A DNA stretch of 64,000 nt from Paenibacillus alba (GTDB lineage: Bacteria; Bacillota; Bacilli; Paenibacillales; NBRC-103111), in contig NZ_JABMKZ010000015.1 of the NCBI RefSeq assembly GCF_013204855.1, forward strand, positions 1-64,000, in the 5' to 3' direction. The translations under genes were made by a program, and so were the position numbers. Shown one piece after another: positions 53,310 through 62,141 of the stretch (the stretch's first letter is position 1; each line of letters starts with the position of its first letter). The notes below the pieces were generated by a model, which saw nothing but the letters and a program-made list of their open reading frames with translations, ran no database searches and was not told the origin of the DNA.

Positions 53310-54671
53310 ATGAACGAAAACAAAGGATATCCGAAAAGACCATCCGCTCCGCCATCGCAGGCTGCCTATCATTCGCAAACTGTCGGTGAACGAGGTCCTG
53401 TCGTGGAGCAGGACAACATTTTGCACGAAACGCTGGAAACTTTTGTACATACCAAAATTTTAGAAAGACCCGTACATGTCAAAGGCAATGGCGCTTTTGG
53501 ATACTTTCAAACGGTGCATTCCATGGCGGCGCATACACAGCTTTGTTTTTTGCAAAATCCTGGCCAGCAGGTCCCTGTTACAGTAAGATTCTCCCTTGCT
53601 GTGAGCAACAAAGGCACCCCGGATACTTCCCGTAATGTACGTGGATTCTCCACGAAGTTTTATACGGAAAAAGGGGTTTTTGATCTAGTCTGCAACCACA
53701 TTCCTGTGTTTTCCGTACGGGACGCCATCCGCTTTCCAGAGTCCATTAAAGCCTTTTTGCCTTCGCCGGTAAACAACCTCATCGATCCTGAGCGGTTCTG
53801 GAGCTTCATAGCCAGAGCGCCCGAATCCACGCATTTTCTGGTCATGCTGTACTCAGACGTTGGCACTGCAAAGAGCCTCCGCCACATCTCAGGTCACAGT
53901 GTGAATACGTATGTCTGGAGAAACGCACAGGGAATTCGCACTTATGTTAAATATCATTGGGTTCCTTTTGCCGGCGTACAGTATATAGACCGTCACGAAG
54001 CAGCCAAATGGATTGCCGAGAATCCAGATATTGCAGGCCAGGATTTATATGATACTTTAGCAGCGGGAAAAACTGTTGAATACGGGCTTTATGTGCAGCT
54101 TATGAATCCCGATGATGAGGCGATTCTTCCCTATGATCCGCTGGATGATACGAAGGTATGGGATGAACAGGTGTACCCTTGGCAGCCAGTTGGGCGACTT
54201 GTACTGAACCGCAACCCGGATAACTACATGGAGCAGGTGGAGAAAATAGCCTTTTCACCTTCCAATCTTTTGGAAGGCGCCGAATTGTCGGACGATAAGA
54301 TGCTCCAGGGACGTGCCAACATTTACTGGGATTCACAACGCCGGCGATTGGGTCCAGATTTCCGCAAGATTCCTGTCAACCATCAAGAAAACTGGTCGCC
54401 CGATTCCCTTGTCACTAGCGGCAATGGTAGACACGTAGAGGGCCGTCTCATGCGCTCCGACCTATCCAAGCCAGATGATTTCTCGCAAGCTGGCCACTAT
54501 TATCACGCGCTTGCACCTGTGCAGCAAGAACATTTGGTGGATAACCTCTCTGCCGATCTTGTCGGCATTTCCCACGAAACACAGAGCATTGTTTTGAGCT
54601 ATCTATACAATGCCTCCGCTGAACTGGGGGAACGGGTTGCCCAGCAAATTCAGATGAAAGCAAAGGGATAA
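53310..54671 (+). CDS. Catalase (heme, small-subunit type)
   Basis: The 453-residue monofunctional catalase converts hydrogen peroxide to water and oxygen. Visible active-site features are the distal His in ERPVHVKGNGAFGYF (about 56), the Asn of DLVCNHIPVF (about 128), and the proximal heme Tyr in ANIYWDSQRRRLGP (about 338). The start at 53310 has GGGAGG 7 nt upstream; seven extra in-frame codons include that site. It resembles short-chain Bacillales catalases such as KatX, but I cannot assign sporulation expression. It is convergent with the two-component system. Confidence 0.92.
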   Translation: MNENKGYPKRPSAPPSQAAYHSQTVGERGPVVEQDNILHETLETFVHTKILERPVHVKGNGAFGYFQTVHSMAAHTQLCFLQNPGQQVPVTVRFSLAVSNKGTPDTSRNVRGFSTKFYTEKGVFDLVCNHIPVFSVRDAIRFPESIKAFLPSPVNNLIDPERFWSFIARAPESTHFLVMLYSDVGTAKSLRHISGHSVNTYVWRNAQGIRTYVKYHWVPFAGVQYIDRHEAAKWIAENPDIAGQDLYDTLAAGKTVEYGLYVQLMNPDDEAILPYDPLDDTKVWDEQVYPWQPVGRLVLNRNPDNYMEQVEKIAFSPSNLLEGAELSDDKMLQGRANIYWDSQRRRLGPDFRKIPVNHQENWSPDSLVTSGNGRHVEGRLMRSDLSKPDDFSQAGHYYHALAPVQQEHLVDNLSADLVGISHETQSIVLSYLYNASAELGERVAQQIQMKAKG

Positions 54672-54696
54672 TTTCTGTATATCTTTCTGTATCTCT

Positions 54697-56313
54697 CTAT
54701 CCTTTTACGCTATACAACTGTTTGAATTCAGATGGAGTCATGCCTGTATGTTTTTTAAACAGTTCACTGAAATGCGGTCTGTCCTCGTAGCCAAGTGATT
54801 GGGCGATTTCTTGCACTTGTTTTCCTTCTATCAGCATAAGTTTGGCCTGTTCCATCCGTTCTGAGGTCACGAATTGAACGACAGTCAGGCCAGTGACTTT
54901 CTTGAACAAATTGGCAAAATAGCTGCCGCTCAAATAAACAAGCTTGGCATAATCGTTAACGGTCATGTTCGAGGCTGCATGCTGACGAATATGCTCTATC
55001 ACTTGTTCCACGACTTGGTTCGCATCTTCCGCGTGTCGTTTCTGAATCAATTCGCAGCCGATCCTGCACAGCTTCTTAATGTTTTCTTGAAGTTCCTTCA
55101 GCTTAAAGGATGAAAGATTTTTGATGTACATCAGATGACGCTCGATCTGCTTCATCTCTTCAACTGTCAGCTTTTCCGAGAAAACGCGGTTGATCAGGTA
55201 GGCGAGCTCATCCCCATATCCCTTCACCGTCTCGGGAGCTGGCGGCACGGAAACCGAAACGGTTTCTTCAAATAATTCGTCCACGATCGCACATGCTTTC
55301 GGCAGATTTCCCGATCGCAGACAATAAAAAAGCTCCTTTTCCTTCTCCGGCGAGTAGCGCGGCGCTGTCTGCTGCACAGGGCTCATATCGCGATAACTGT
55401 ATACGGTGTTGCCCCCTGTATAAAAGTTATACGAAAGCGCAGCGAGCGCCTGCGCATAAGAGTGCGAAATTTGATGTATGGCCGTCACTTCTTCCCCTAA
55501 GCCGAGTGAAATGGTATATCTGGAATACTTCTCTACATTTTCACGACACTGCTCCGAAATAGCTTCCACACTTAAAGCATCCGGTGGATTGAATATCGCT
55601 ACAAACCGATTCGTATGATCGCGGAAAACAAATCCTTTGGTGAACCGCCTTAAGCTTTCTTCCAAAATATTTTGGACCGTAAATCGAATCAACTCGACCT
55701 CTTGTACAGGCAATGTTTCCGTTTGTTCTGCGAACTGATCAATTTCCATCAACGTAACAACGAAGCGTTCTCGCTCTAGTCCGATACTCAGAAAGTCCCA
55801 ACGTTTTGCCGCTTGTTCGGGTGTCGTCCTAAATTGCAGCAGCAACTGGAAATATTCCTGTCTTAAATACGGCAAGCTTTCCCGCAGCTTTCTCTCCATC
55901 TCTTGATAGCGCTGCGTTTCTCCCATTTCTGCTTCAATCGACTCCCGCGCCTTCAAGACCACTTCAATAATTTTCTTTGGCGTATACGGTTTAACAATAT
56001 AATCAAAAGCACCAAGTTGAACGGCCTGCTGCGCATACTGGAAATCGGTATATCCGCTTAGGAAAACAATTTTGGTGCGCGGAAACTTTTTCAGTACTTC
56101 TCTGGTCATATCCAAACCGTTAATTTTGGGCATTCGAATATCGGTCAGGACGATATGAGGTTCCGTTCTGTGAATGAGTTCTACGCCTTTCTCACCGTTG
56201 CTTGCTGTTCCGACGATGCGAATGCCATGAGCCTCCCAATCTATCTGACTGGCGATCCCTTCCACTACCGTCTTAATATCATCAATTACGCACATCCTAA
56301 GTTCAGTCGCCAT
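54697..56313 (-). CDS. YesN-type response regulator with AraC domain
   Basis: The 538-residue protein has a receiver domain (residues 1-120: VIDDIKTVVEG, phospho-acceptor in VLTDIRMPKINGLD near 56, Lys in IVKPYTPKK) and a long linker. The C-terminal AraC domain (about 435-535) includes SGSYFANLFKKVTGLTVVQF. Its start overlaps the kinase gene end by 11 bp. It is the output partner of the adjacent kinase and should activate the upstream sugar importer. Confidence 0.93.
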   Translation of the reverse strand: MATELRMCVIDDIKTVVEGIASQIDWEAHGIRIVGTASNGEKGVELIHRTEPHIVLTDIRMPKINGLDMTREVLKKFPRTKIVFLSGYTDFQYAQQAVQLGAFDYIVKPYTPKKIIEVVLKARESIEAEMGETQRYQEMERKLRESLPYLRQEYFQLLLQFRTTPEQAAKRWDFLSIGLERERFVVTLMEIDQFAEQTETLPVQEVELIRFTVQNILEESLRRFTKGFVFRDHTNRFVAIFNPPDALSVEAISEQCRENVEKYSRYTISLGLGEEVTAIHQISHSYAQALAALSYNFYTGGNTVYSYRDMSPVQQTAPRYSPEKEKELFYCLRSGNLPKACAIVDELFEETVSVSVPPAPETVKGYGDELAYLINRVFSEKLTVEEMKQIERHLMYIKNLSSFKLKELQENIKKLCRIGCELIQKRHAEDANQVVEQVIEHIRQHAASNMTVNDYAKLVYLSGSYFANLFKKVTGLTVVQFVTSERMEQAKLMLIEGKQVQEIAQSLGYEDRPHFSELFKKHTGMTPSEFKQLYSVKG

Positions 56314-58072
56314 CTTTATCTCCCTCGCTTGCTAGTGGTATGGTTACTGTGACCGAGGTAGCTACATAAGACTCGCTGCTCAATTCAATGTCGGCTTCAC
56401 TGCCGTAATGCAGTCGTAATCGCCCATAAACGTTACGAAGGGCATAGCTTTTTTGAGATGTTTGCTCGATCCGCATATCCGCCAAAACAGGCTCTACATC
56501 CATGCCTGCGCCATTATCCTCAACCCGAAGCAGCATACTGGAAGACGTACGTACAACGGATATCTTGATGACTCCTTTGGCCTCCATTTCCTGAAAGCCA
56601 TGTAAAATGGAATTTTCCACGAAAGGCTGCAAAATAATTTTCAAGATCGGTTCTTCCAGCAGCGAATCATCCTCTATGTCAATCGTATACTCAAACAAAT
56701 CGTCGTAACATTTCTGCTGGAGCGTCAAATACTGCCTGACATGGTCAATTTCCTTCGCTATCGTCGTCATCTCGTGTCCGCCGTTAAGTCCTAGTTGGAA
56801 CAACAGCGAGAGCGAAGAAATCATTTCGGAAACATCGTGATTCTGCGAGGTTTCTGATTTCCAAAGAATTGTATTTAAGGTGTTATACAGAAAATGAGGA
56901 TCGATTTGCGCCTGAAGCGCCTTCATCTCCATCTTGCGCTTCTCAAACTCAGCATCCTTGACGTTCTCAATGAGTGAAGCAATCTCCTCCAGCATGCGGT
57001 TAAACTTAAGCCCTACTTGGGAAACTTCATCTTGGTAGTGACTGGAGAACCTTACGTCCAAATGATTGTTTTCAACTTGCCTCATCAAACCTTGCAGCTT
57101 ATGCAGCGGCTTCAGCAGCACACTGGAGATAACATTAGACAGCACAAAGGCTAAGACTACACAGCCTAACATAATAATCAGTGTGGTCGTTTTGATCTTG
57201 TTCACTTGGCGAAGCAGATCCGATTGGGTTTGCAAGCTGACCATCGTCCAATCCTTATTCATCGTAAGCCGCGAATAATTGACTAGAAACGGCTTGCCGT
57301 CGAGGTTGTATTTGAAAAACCCGCGATCCTGCGCCTGCAGCTGCTCAAGAAAAGCTGGATCATCTTGAAACGCCGACTTTTGGCTGTTGATCGGCAGAAC
57401 AATCCTACCATCTCGTGAGATCAGAAAATACGTGTTGGCATGGTCCAGCAAGTCGTCGGTGACAGCGTTGCGAATGGCATCTTCCTTCACATTCACGACG
57501 ACATAAACGTTATCCACTTGGTGCTCCGTGACTGGCTTCATAATGATCGAGATCACCCTCTGTTTCCCGGAGAAAAGGAGATCCTCATGATCTTCCACCC
57601 AAACAACCCGATCCTTGCTGTCCAAATAACGAACTAAGGATGTATCCTTGAGACGAACCTGACCGTTCCGAAGATCATTCGTGGCAAACAGCTCGCCAAC
57701 CGGCGTATCGATCAAGACGGATTGAATCGACGGCTCGATCAATTTCATTTGCCCAAGAGGCGTTTGCATAGCAGACAACCGTGTGTAATAGTTTGCCCCT
57801 ACGTTCGCCTCCACGTCTTCCATCGCCAGCTTGAATGGATCGCTCAGCATCATCGAGGAGGCGGTCACAATGATATGCCGCAGTTTTTCGTCTAACACGC
57901 GCGCTGATTTATTAACCGTATTTTGACTGGAAATAAATGCCCCCCTTTCGGTTGATCTAAAAGCAATCCAATAAGACATAATGCCCGTAAGAGCAATAGA
58001 AAGTATTGTCAGCATCAAAACGGAAATGCGCAGCCGTTGGCGGAGAGAAAGCCGATAGTACCACCCGTTCAT
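56303..58072 (-). CDS. YesM-type sensor histidine kinase
   Basis: The 589-residue kinase has membrane segments at about 15-37 and 275-297 flanking an extracellular Cache-like sensor. HAMP (about 297-350) is followed by a His_kinase domain with phospho-acceptor His in QAQIDPHFLYNTLN (about 395) and an HATPase domain (PILKIILQPFVENSI near 475, EDNGAGMD near 520). GGGGAGGGG precedes the ATG. It lies between the binding-protein gene and the regulator gene, the usual arrangement for saccharide sensing in Paenibacillus. Confidence 0.94.
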   Translation of the reverse strand: MNGWYYRLSLRQRLRISVLMLTILSIALTGIMSYWIAFRSTERGAFISSQNTVNKSARVLDEKLRHIIVTASSMMLSDPFKLAMEDVEANVGANYYTRLSAMQTPLGQMKLIEPSIQSVLIDTPVGELFATNDLRNGQVRLKDTSLVRYLDSKDRVVWVEDHEDLLFSGKQRVISIIMKPVTEHQVDNVYVVVNVKEDAIRNAVTDDLLDHANTYFLISRDGRIVLPINSQKSAFQDDPAFLEQLQAQDRGFFKYNLDGKPFLVNYSRLTMNKDWTMVSLQTQSDLLRQVNKIKTTTLIIMLGCVVLAFVLSNVISSVLLKPLHKLQGLMRQVENNHLDVRFSSHYQDEVSQVGLKFNRMLEEIASLIENVKDAEFEKRKMEMKALQAQIDPHFLYNTLNTILWKSETSQNHDVSEMISSLSLLFQLGLNGGHEMTTIAKEIDHVRQYLTLQQKCYDDLFEYTIDIEDDSLLEEPILKIILQPFVENSILHGFQEMEAKGVIKISVVRTSSSMLLRVEDNGAGMDVEPVLADMRIEQTSQKSYALRNVYGRLRLHYGSEADIELSSESYVATSVTVTIPLASEGDKDGD

Positions 58073-58162
58073 ACTGTCCCCTCCCCTTCTAGTAACAAGA
58101 GACGCGCTGCTTATGGCTGCGCGCCCCTTGCTTTGCTATCATCAAACTTGCCTTGCTGCAGC

Positions 58163-59557
58163 TTACTTGGCCAAACTGCCCTGCAGCTTATGCGGATCGA
58201 AACTCGGATTCGCTTTGGTCTTCGTATCGCCCGCCGCGCGTGCTTTCTCCAAGCCTGCATTGTAGCGAGTTGTCAAATCTGTCAGGAGCTTGTCCACATC
58301 TCCGCCTTCAAGCATATATTTAATGATGGCGTTGCCGAACTTCATGCCTTCTACCTTCGTATCCGTCACGTTAAGTGGCGTTGGAGCGTACAGCGCATCG
58401 AATTTGGTAGGTAAAAAGCCTTCAATCCCAGGTGTTGTTGGTTTTTGGGCAACAGCATTGACGTCCGGCACAATGGAGATCCCGAATCCTTTTTCGTGAT
58501 ATTCCTTTTGGAAATCTAGATTATAAATGTATTGCAGGAATTTCCATGCTTTATCTTTATTTGCTGTACTTTTGCTAATGCCAATGTAATTCCCGGCAAT
58601 CACGGAAACCGTTCCTTGTTGATTGCCATCTATCGTAGGCGGCAATGCAGCACTCCAGTTAATCTTGGTCGGGAATTGGCTTTGATAAACAGCCGGTTCG
58701 CCTGAATGGTTAAAATACATGCCGATTTTGCCTGCGGCAAACTGGGCGCGAAGCGGATCGATGTCGAGCGACTCAACGCCAGGCAGCATGCTGCCTTCCT
58801 GCTTCATCTGACGAAGCGCTTCCACAATCGGCTTGTACGCCATGAAATCGAACTGGCCTGATTTGTAGTTGTAGCCATCCACCACGGAAGTTCCGCTTAG
58901 TGAACCGATCGGATTCGCAATCCTGCCGAAGGCGGAGCCTGGATTTTTGAAATTTTCAGCGAAACCGTATGCCCCAATGTCTTTGCCTGCTTCTGTAATT
59001 TTCTTGGCATCCTCAACCAATTCTTTGATCGTTTTTGGCGGTTCGGCGATGCCTGCTTTTTTGAACAAATCCACGTTGTAGATCAATCTCCAGTATTGCC
59101 CTGTATGCGGCAGCGAATAAATGTTGCCATCCATCGTGTTGAGCTCTTCCACCATGAGATTGCCGTAGCGTTTCTTCATCTCATCCGTCATCAAATCATT
59201 GATCGGCTGCAAATAGCCTTTCTTCACAAACCCGGGGAAATCATTCGTTCTCAAAATATCCGGCGCTTGGTTGCTTGCAAAAGCAATATCGATCGATTGA
59301 TTAAAGTTGTCAGCAAGAATCGTCATTTGAACTTCAATATTGTCTTTGTTCGTTTCGTTAAACTTCATGATGACATCCTTCATATAATCGGCATCATGAC
59401 GGTCCACCGTCCAATAAGTCAGCTTCGTTTTAACGCCTCCGGCTGCTGCCGAAGCAGATTCCTTACTTTTCTGTTGATCCGTTTGTGCGCCACAAGCCGC
59501 TAGTGAAGCGACCATCGTTACGCCAAGCAGCGTGTTTAACACCATTTTTCTCTTCAT
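58163..59557 (-). CDS. Sugar-binding lipoprotein of ABC importer
   Basis: The 464-residue protein has a lipobox (ASLAACG, Cys about 22) and a family 1 sugar-binding domain (KLTYWTVDRHDADYMKDVI near 46, NHSGEPAVYQSQFP). It delivers an oligosaccharide to the two permeases encoded upstream. A 159-bp gap separates it from the second permease gene. No ATPase gene is nearby, so a shared MsmX-type ATPase is expected. Confidence 0.92.
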   Translation of the reverse strand: MKRKMVLNTLLGVTMVASLAACGAQTDQQKSKESASAAAGGVKTKLTYWTVDRHDADYMKDVIMKFNETNKDNIEVQMTILADNFNQSIDIAFASNQAPDILRTNDFPGFVKKGYLQPINDLMTDEMKKRYGNLMVEELNTMDGNIYSLPHTGQYWRLIYNVDLFKKAGIAEPPKTIKELVEDAKKITEAGKDIGAYGFAENFKNPGSAFGRIANPIGSLSGTSVVDGYNYKSGQFDFMAYKPIVEALRQMKQEGSMLPGVESLDIDPLRAQFAAGKIGMYFNHSGEPAVYQSQFPTKINWSAALPPTIDGNQQGTVSVIAGNYIGISKSTANKDKAWKFLQYIYNLDFQKEYHEKGFGISIVPDVNAVAQKPTTPGIEGFLPTKFDALYAPTPLNVTDTKVEGMKFGNAIIKYMLEGGDVDKLLTDLTTRYNAGLEKARAAGDTKTKANPSFDPHKLQGSLAK

Positions 59558-59716
59558 CTTGTAAAACCCTCCTCATGTAGTTTACCTTAAGACTTGTTTG
59601 AAACCAAAAATGTAACTGCTTTCATCATAATTCCTCTGCTCTTGGAACCGTGAAGGACAAATCAACTTTTGATAGGGGGAGAAAACACTTTCCTGCAACG
59701 CCCGCTTTTTTGGGGG

Positions 59717-60580
59717 TTATCCCTTCACACTTCCCGCTGTCACCTGGATAAATGACTTGTTCGCCAGCACGTAGACAACAAGGATGGGCAGGAAGGAAAG
59801 ACAAGCCCCCGCCATCATGAGGTGGGATTCGGCAGCCGCACCGATGCCATAACGTAGATTAGCCAGACCGACCGTCAACGTTTGCAGCTTCGGATTGGTC
59901 ATTGTGAACACGAGCGGCAAGATGTATTCATTCCATGCGCCGCGGAACGTGAATAGCGCCGTAACGCCAAGAGCAGGCCCGAGCAGCGGAAGAATGATCC
60001 GCCAGTACACCGTATAGAAATTGCAGCCATCAATATACGCGGCCTCATCCAGATCTTTGGGAATCGCCTTGAAAAAGCCAATCAGCATAAAGTAAACCGT
60101 CGCATGCGCGCTGATCAAGATGAGGATAACGCCCCAAAGGGATTTGTTCAGGCCCAAGGTGACCATCAGATCGAACTGCGGTCTCAGGACAACCGCACCG
60201 ATCGAAATGAACATCGTGCTTGCCTGCAGCACCACGTACAAGCGTTTGCCGGGGAATCTCGTGCGATCGACCGCATAAGCAGACATCGTAGCGACAAGCA
60301 GCGTGCCGACCGTCACAATCGTGCTAAGGAATAGGCTGTTCCACGTAAATCGGGCAAAATTCGCCTGCTTCCACGCCGTTGCGTAGTTAGAGAATTTCCA
60401 AACAGCCGGCAATAGCGTAGCTCCTGTCGTTAATTCTGCATTTGTTTTGAATGAACCCAATATGGCCATTACAATGGGGAATAGGGTAAAGAAAGCAATA
60501 ATGATTAAAAATAGCCATTTTACCGCATGACCGGTGAAATATCCGCTTCGAAGAACACCCGACTTCGTATTTGTATGCAT
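59717..60580 (-). CDS. Carbohydrate ABC permease (MalG-like)
   Basis: The 287-residue permease has six membrane segments and the loop LDEAAYIDGCNFYTVYWRI (about 175). It follows the MalF-like permease by 16 bp and has GGAGG upstream. Confidence 0.93.
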   Translation of the reverse strand: MHTNTKSGVLRSGYFTGHAVKWLFLIIIAFFTLFPIVMAILGSFKTNAELTTGATLLPAVWKFSNYATAWKQANFARFTWNSLFLSTIVTVGTLLVATMSAYAVDRTRFPGKRLYVVLQASTMFISIGAVVLRPQFDLMVTLGLNKSLWGVILILISAHATVYFMLIGFFKAIPKDLDEAAYIDGCNFYTVYWRIILPLLGPALGVTALFTFRGAWNEYILPLVFTMTNPKLQTLTVGLANLRYGIGAAAESHLMMAGACLSFLPILVVYVLANKSFIQVTAGSVKG

Positions 60581-60596
60581 CCTGCAATCCTCCTTC

Positions 60597-61490
60597 TTAA
60601 TCCCGATTCAAACGTTTGGACAGATAGAAATAAACGATCGTAATCAACCCGACAATCAGAGCAGTAACGAATCCCGCCGCGCTGCCGTAGCCGATTTGCT
60701 GCACAGTCGCTGTAGAAGCGGAAACCGGGAAAAATAATTTGTACACGTACAAGTACATGACGTCGGTTTTGCCGAAAGGTCCCCCTTCAGTTAGAACCAT
60801 AATGCTTTCATAGCCCTTCAATGCCGTGATGATCGCCAGCATAATAATCATTTGCAGCACGGGTCCGAGCATGGGAATCGTAATGCTCCAAAACTTCTGT
60901 ACCGCATTCGCGCCATCGATCGATGCGCTTTCATACAGATCATCGGGAATGCCTTGCAGACCGGCGATGAATAGCAGCATGTAGTTGCCAATGGCTCCCC
61001 AGATCGCGGTAAGAATGACAGTGACCATCGCGTAATTCGGTCCCAGCCAATCAATCGCTTGAGAGATCACCCCATACTTGATCAGAAATTGATTCAGCAA
61101 TCCGTTATACGAATTGAAAATAGTGAAAAAGACGATCGACATGACCGATGTACTAATGATCGTCGGCATAAAATAGACCGCTCGCAGAAACACTTTGCCC
61201 TTCAGTCCGCGATTCAAAATAACGGCGAGAATCAGTGAAATCGGCAGCACAATAATAATTTTACCGGCCGCATAGATGAACGTGTTATATACAGAGTGCC
61301 AAAACTCCTGATCCCGAAACAATCTCGAGAAGTTATCGACGCCTATAACTTTCATTTCTCCATACCCCTGATAATCGTAAAACATATAACGAAGCGCCCA
61401 GATAATCGGATAGATCCCTAGCGCCAAAGTCAAAAATAGACTGGGAAAAATGAATACATAAGAATTGAAAAGAGATATCCTTTTTCGCAT
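60597..61490 (-). CDS. Carbohydrate ABC permease (MalF-like)
   Basis: The 297-residue permease has six membrane segments and the loop LYESASIDGANAVQKFWSI (about 200). The ATG at 61490 is preferred with AAAAGGAG about 10 nt upstream; the 17 longer codons lack a ribosome site. It is the first gene of the importer/two-component operon. The leader carries paired direct repeats. Confidence 0.92.
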   Translation of the reverse strand: MRKRISLFNSYVFIFPSLFLTLALGIYPIIWALRYMFYDYQGYGEMKVIGVDNFSRLFRDQEFWHSVYNTFIYAAGKIIIVLPISLILAVILNRGLKGKVFLRAVYFMPTIISTSVMSIVFFTIFNSYNGLLNQFLIKYGVISQAIDWLGPNYAMVTVILTAIWGAIGNYMLLFIAGLQGIPDDLYESASIDGANAVQKFWSITIPMLGPVLQMIIMLAIITALKGYESIMVLTEGGPFGKTDVMYLYVYKLFFPVSASTATVQQIGYGSAAGFVTALIVGLITIVYFYLSKRLNRD

Positions 61491-61526
61491 CGTGCATCTG
61501 CTCCTTTTGGTTTTGGTACTCCAAGC

Positions 61527-61591
61527 ATAGTACAACCTCATTCAGGAACGGGAGCGGCGATTCAACTGTGTCCGTAGGACAATTCAACTGT
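61527..61591 (-). promoter_or_regulatory. Promoter region with paired direct repeats (candidate YesN-type sites)
   Basis: ATTCAACTGT occurs twice in direct orientation (61560-61569 and 61582-61591), 22 bp apart, i.e. about two helical turns. A TACTAT -10-like box lies at 61532-61527 on the minus strand with no good -35. This is the usual layout for an AraC-domain activator next to the promoter. Confidence 0.5.
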
Positions 61592-61721
61592 TTTGACATG
61601 GCTGCGATAGGAAACCATCTGGTGCTAATTGGAATGCGGCTGTCCCCTAAGCCAAATTTAGTAGGTATGCGTCGATAGATGATGGGGTTCCAGTTCAGAT
61701 CAGTTCATCCGAATGTAAAAA

Positions 61722-61899
61722 CCTGCGAATATACAGGAATTCCGGGCGAATTTGGTTAAAAAGTGGAAATACCTGCAATTGTGCAGGCATTTTTATCTTT
61801 TTCAGCCGTTCATTCAGAAAAAGCCTCAAAAACCTGCACAAACGCAGGAATTTAATCGTTGAGGCTATTCCAAGAGCAAAAAAGATGCATAATTGCAGG
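61722..61899 (+). repeat. Four-hairpin element, family 1, copy 5
   Basis: Units start at 61722 (CCTGCGAATATACAGG), 61772 (CCTGCAATTGTGCAGG), 61833 (CCTGCACAAACGCAGG) and 61884 (GATGCATAATTGCAGG). Spacings are 50, 61 and 51, the same as copies 2 and 4. Units 3-4 with flanks are nearly identical to the truncated copy at 296-415. Confidence 0.88.
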
Positions 61900-61941
61900 T
61901 TTAGAGAAAGCAACTGGAGCTAGAGTCAGAGAAAGCAGGAG

Positions 61942-62043
61942 GCTCATCAAGAGATGATCAGAACCCGTACAGCTAATCCGGATGCTACATGTATACGCAT
62001 GAAAGAAGATCGTACGCGGAGCGGCCAGTTTACGTCAGGTTAA
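61942..62043 (+). pseudogene. Second remnant of an IS1182-family transposase
   Basis: The frame from 61975 reads NPDATCIRMKEDRTRSGQF, then stops at TAA. It is a decayed homologue of the fragment at 426-590 and of IS1182-type DPDATFMRMKED. It follows the hairpin element in the same order and distance as at the left end of the window. Confidence 0.6.
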
Positions 62044-62079
62044 CCTGTACAAATCTGAACTGCTCCTAATCGCGAAAAA

Positions 62080-62117
62080 GCTGTCCCTCAAGTAAGTTTA
62101 TCTACTTAAGAGACAGC
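62080..62117 (-). terminator. Terminator of the heparinase-like gene
   Basis: GCTGTCCCTCAAGTA pairs with TACTTAAGAGACAGC (two G-T pairs), followed by TTTTTCGCG on the minus strand. It begins 24 bp after the stop at 62142 and is homologous to the hairpin at 627-665. Confidence 0.75.
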
Positions 62118-62141
62118 CCCATTCGTACGAATCTGAAGTTG

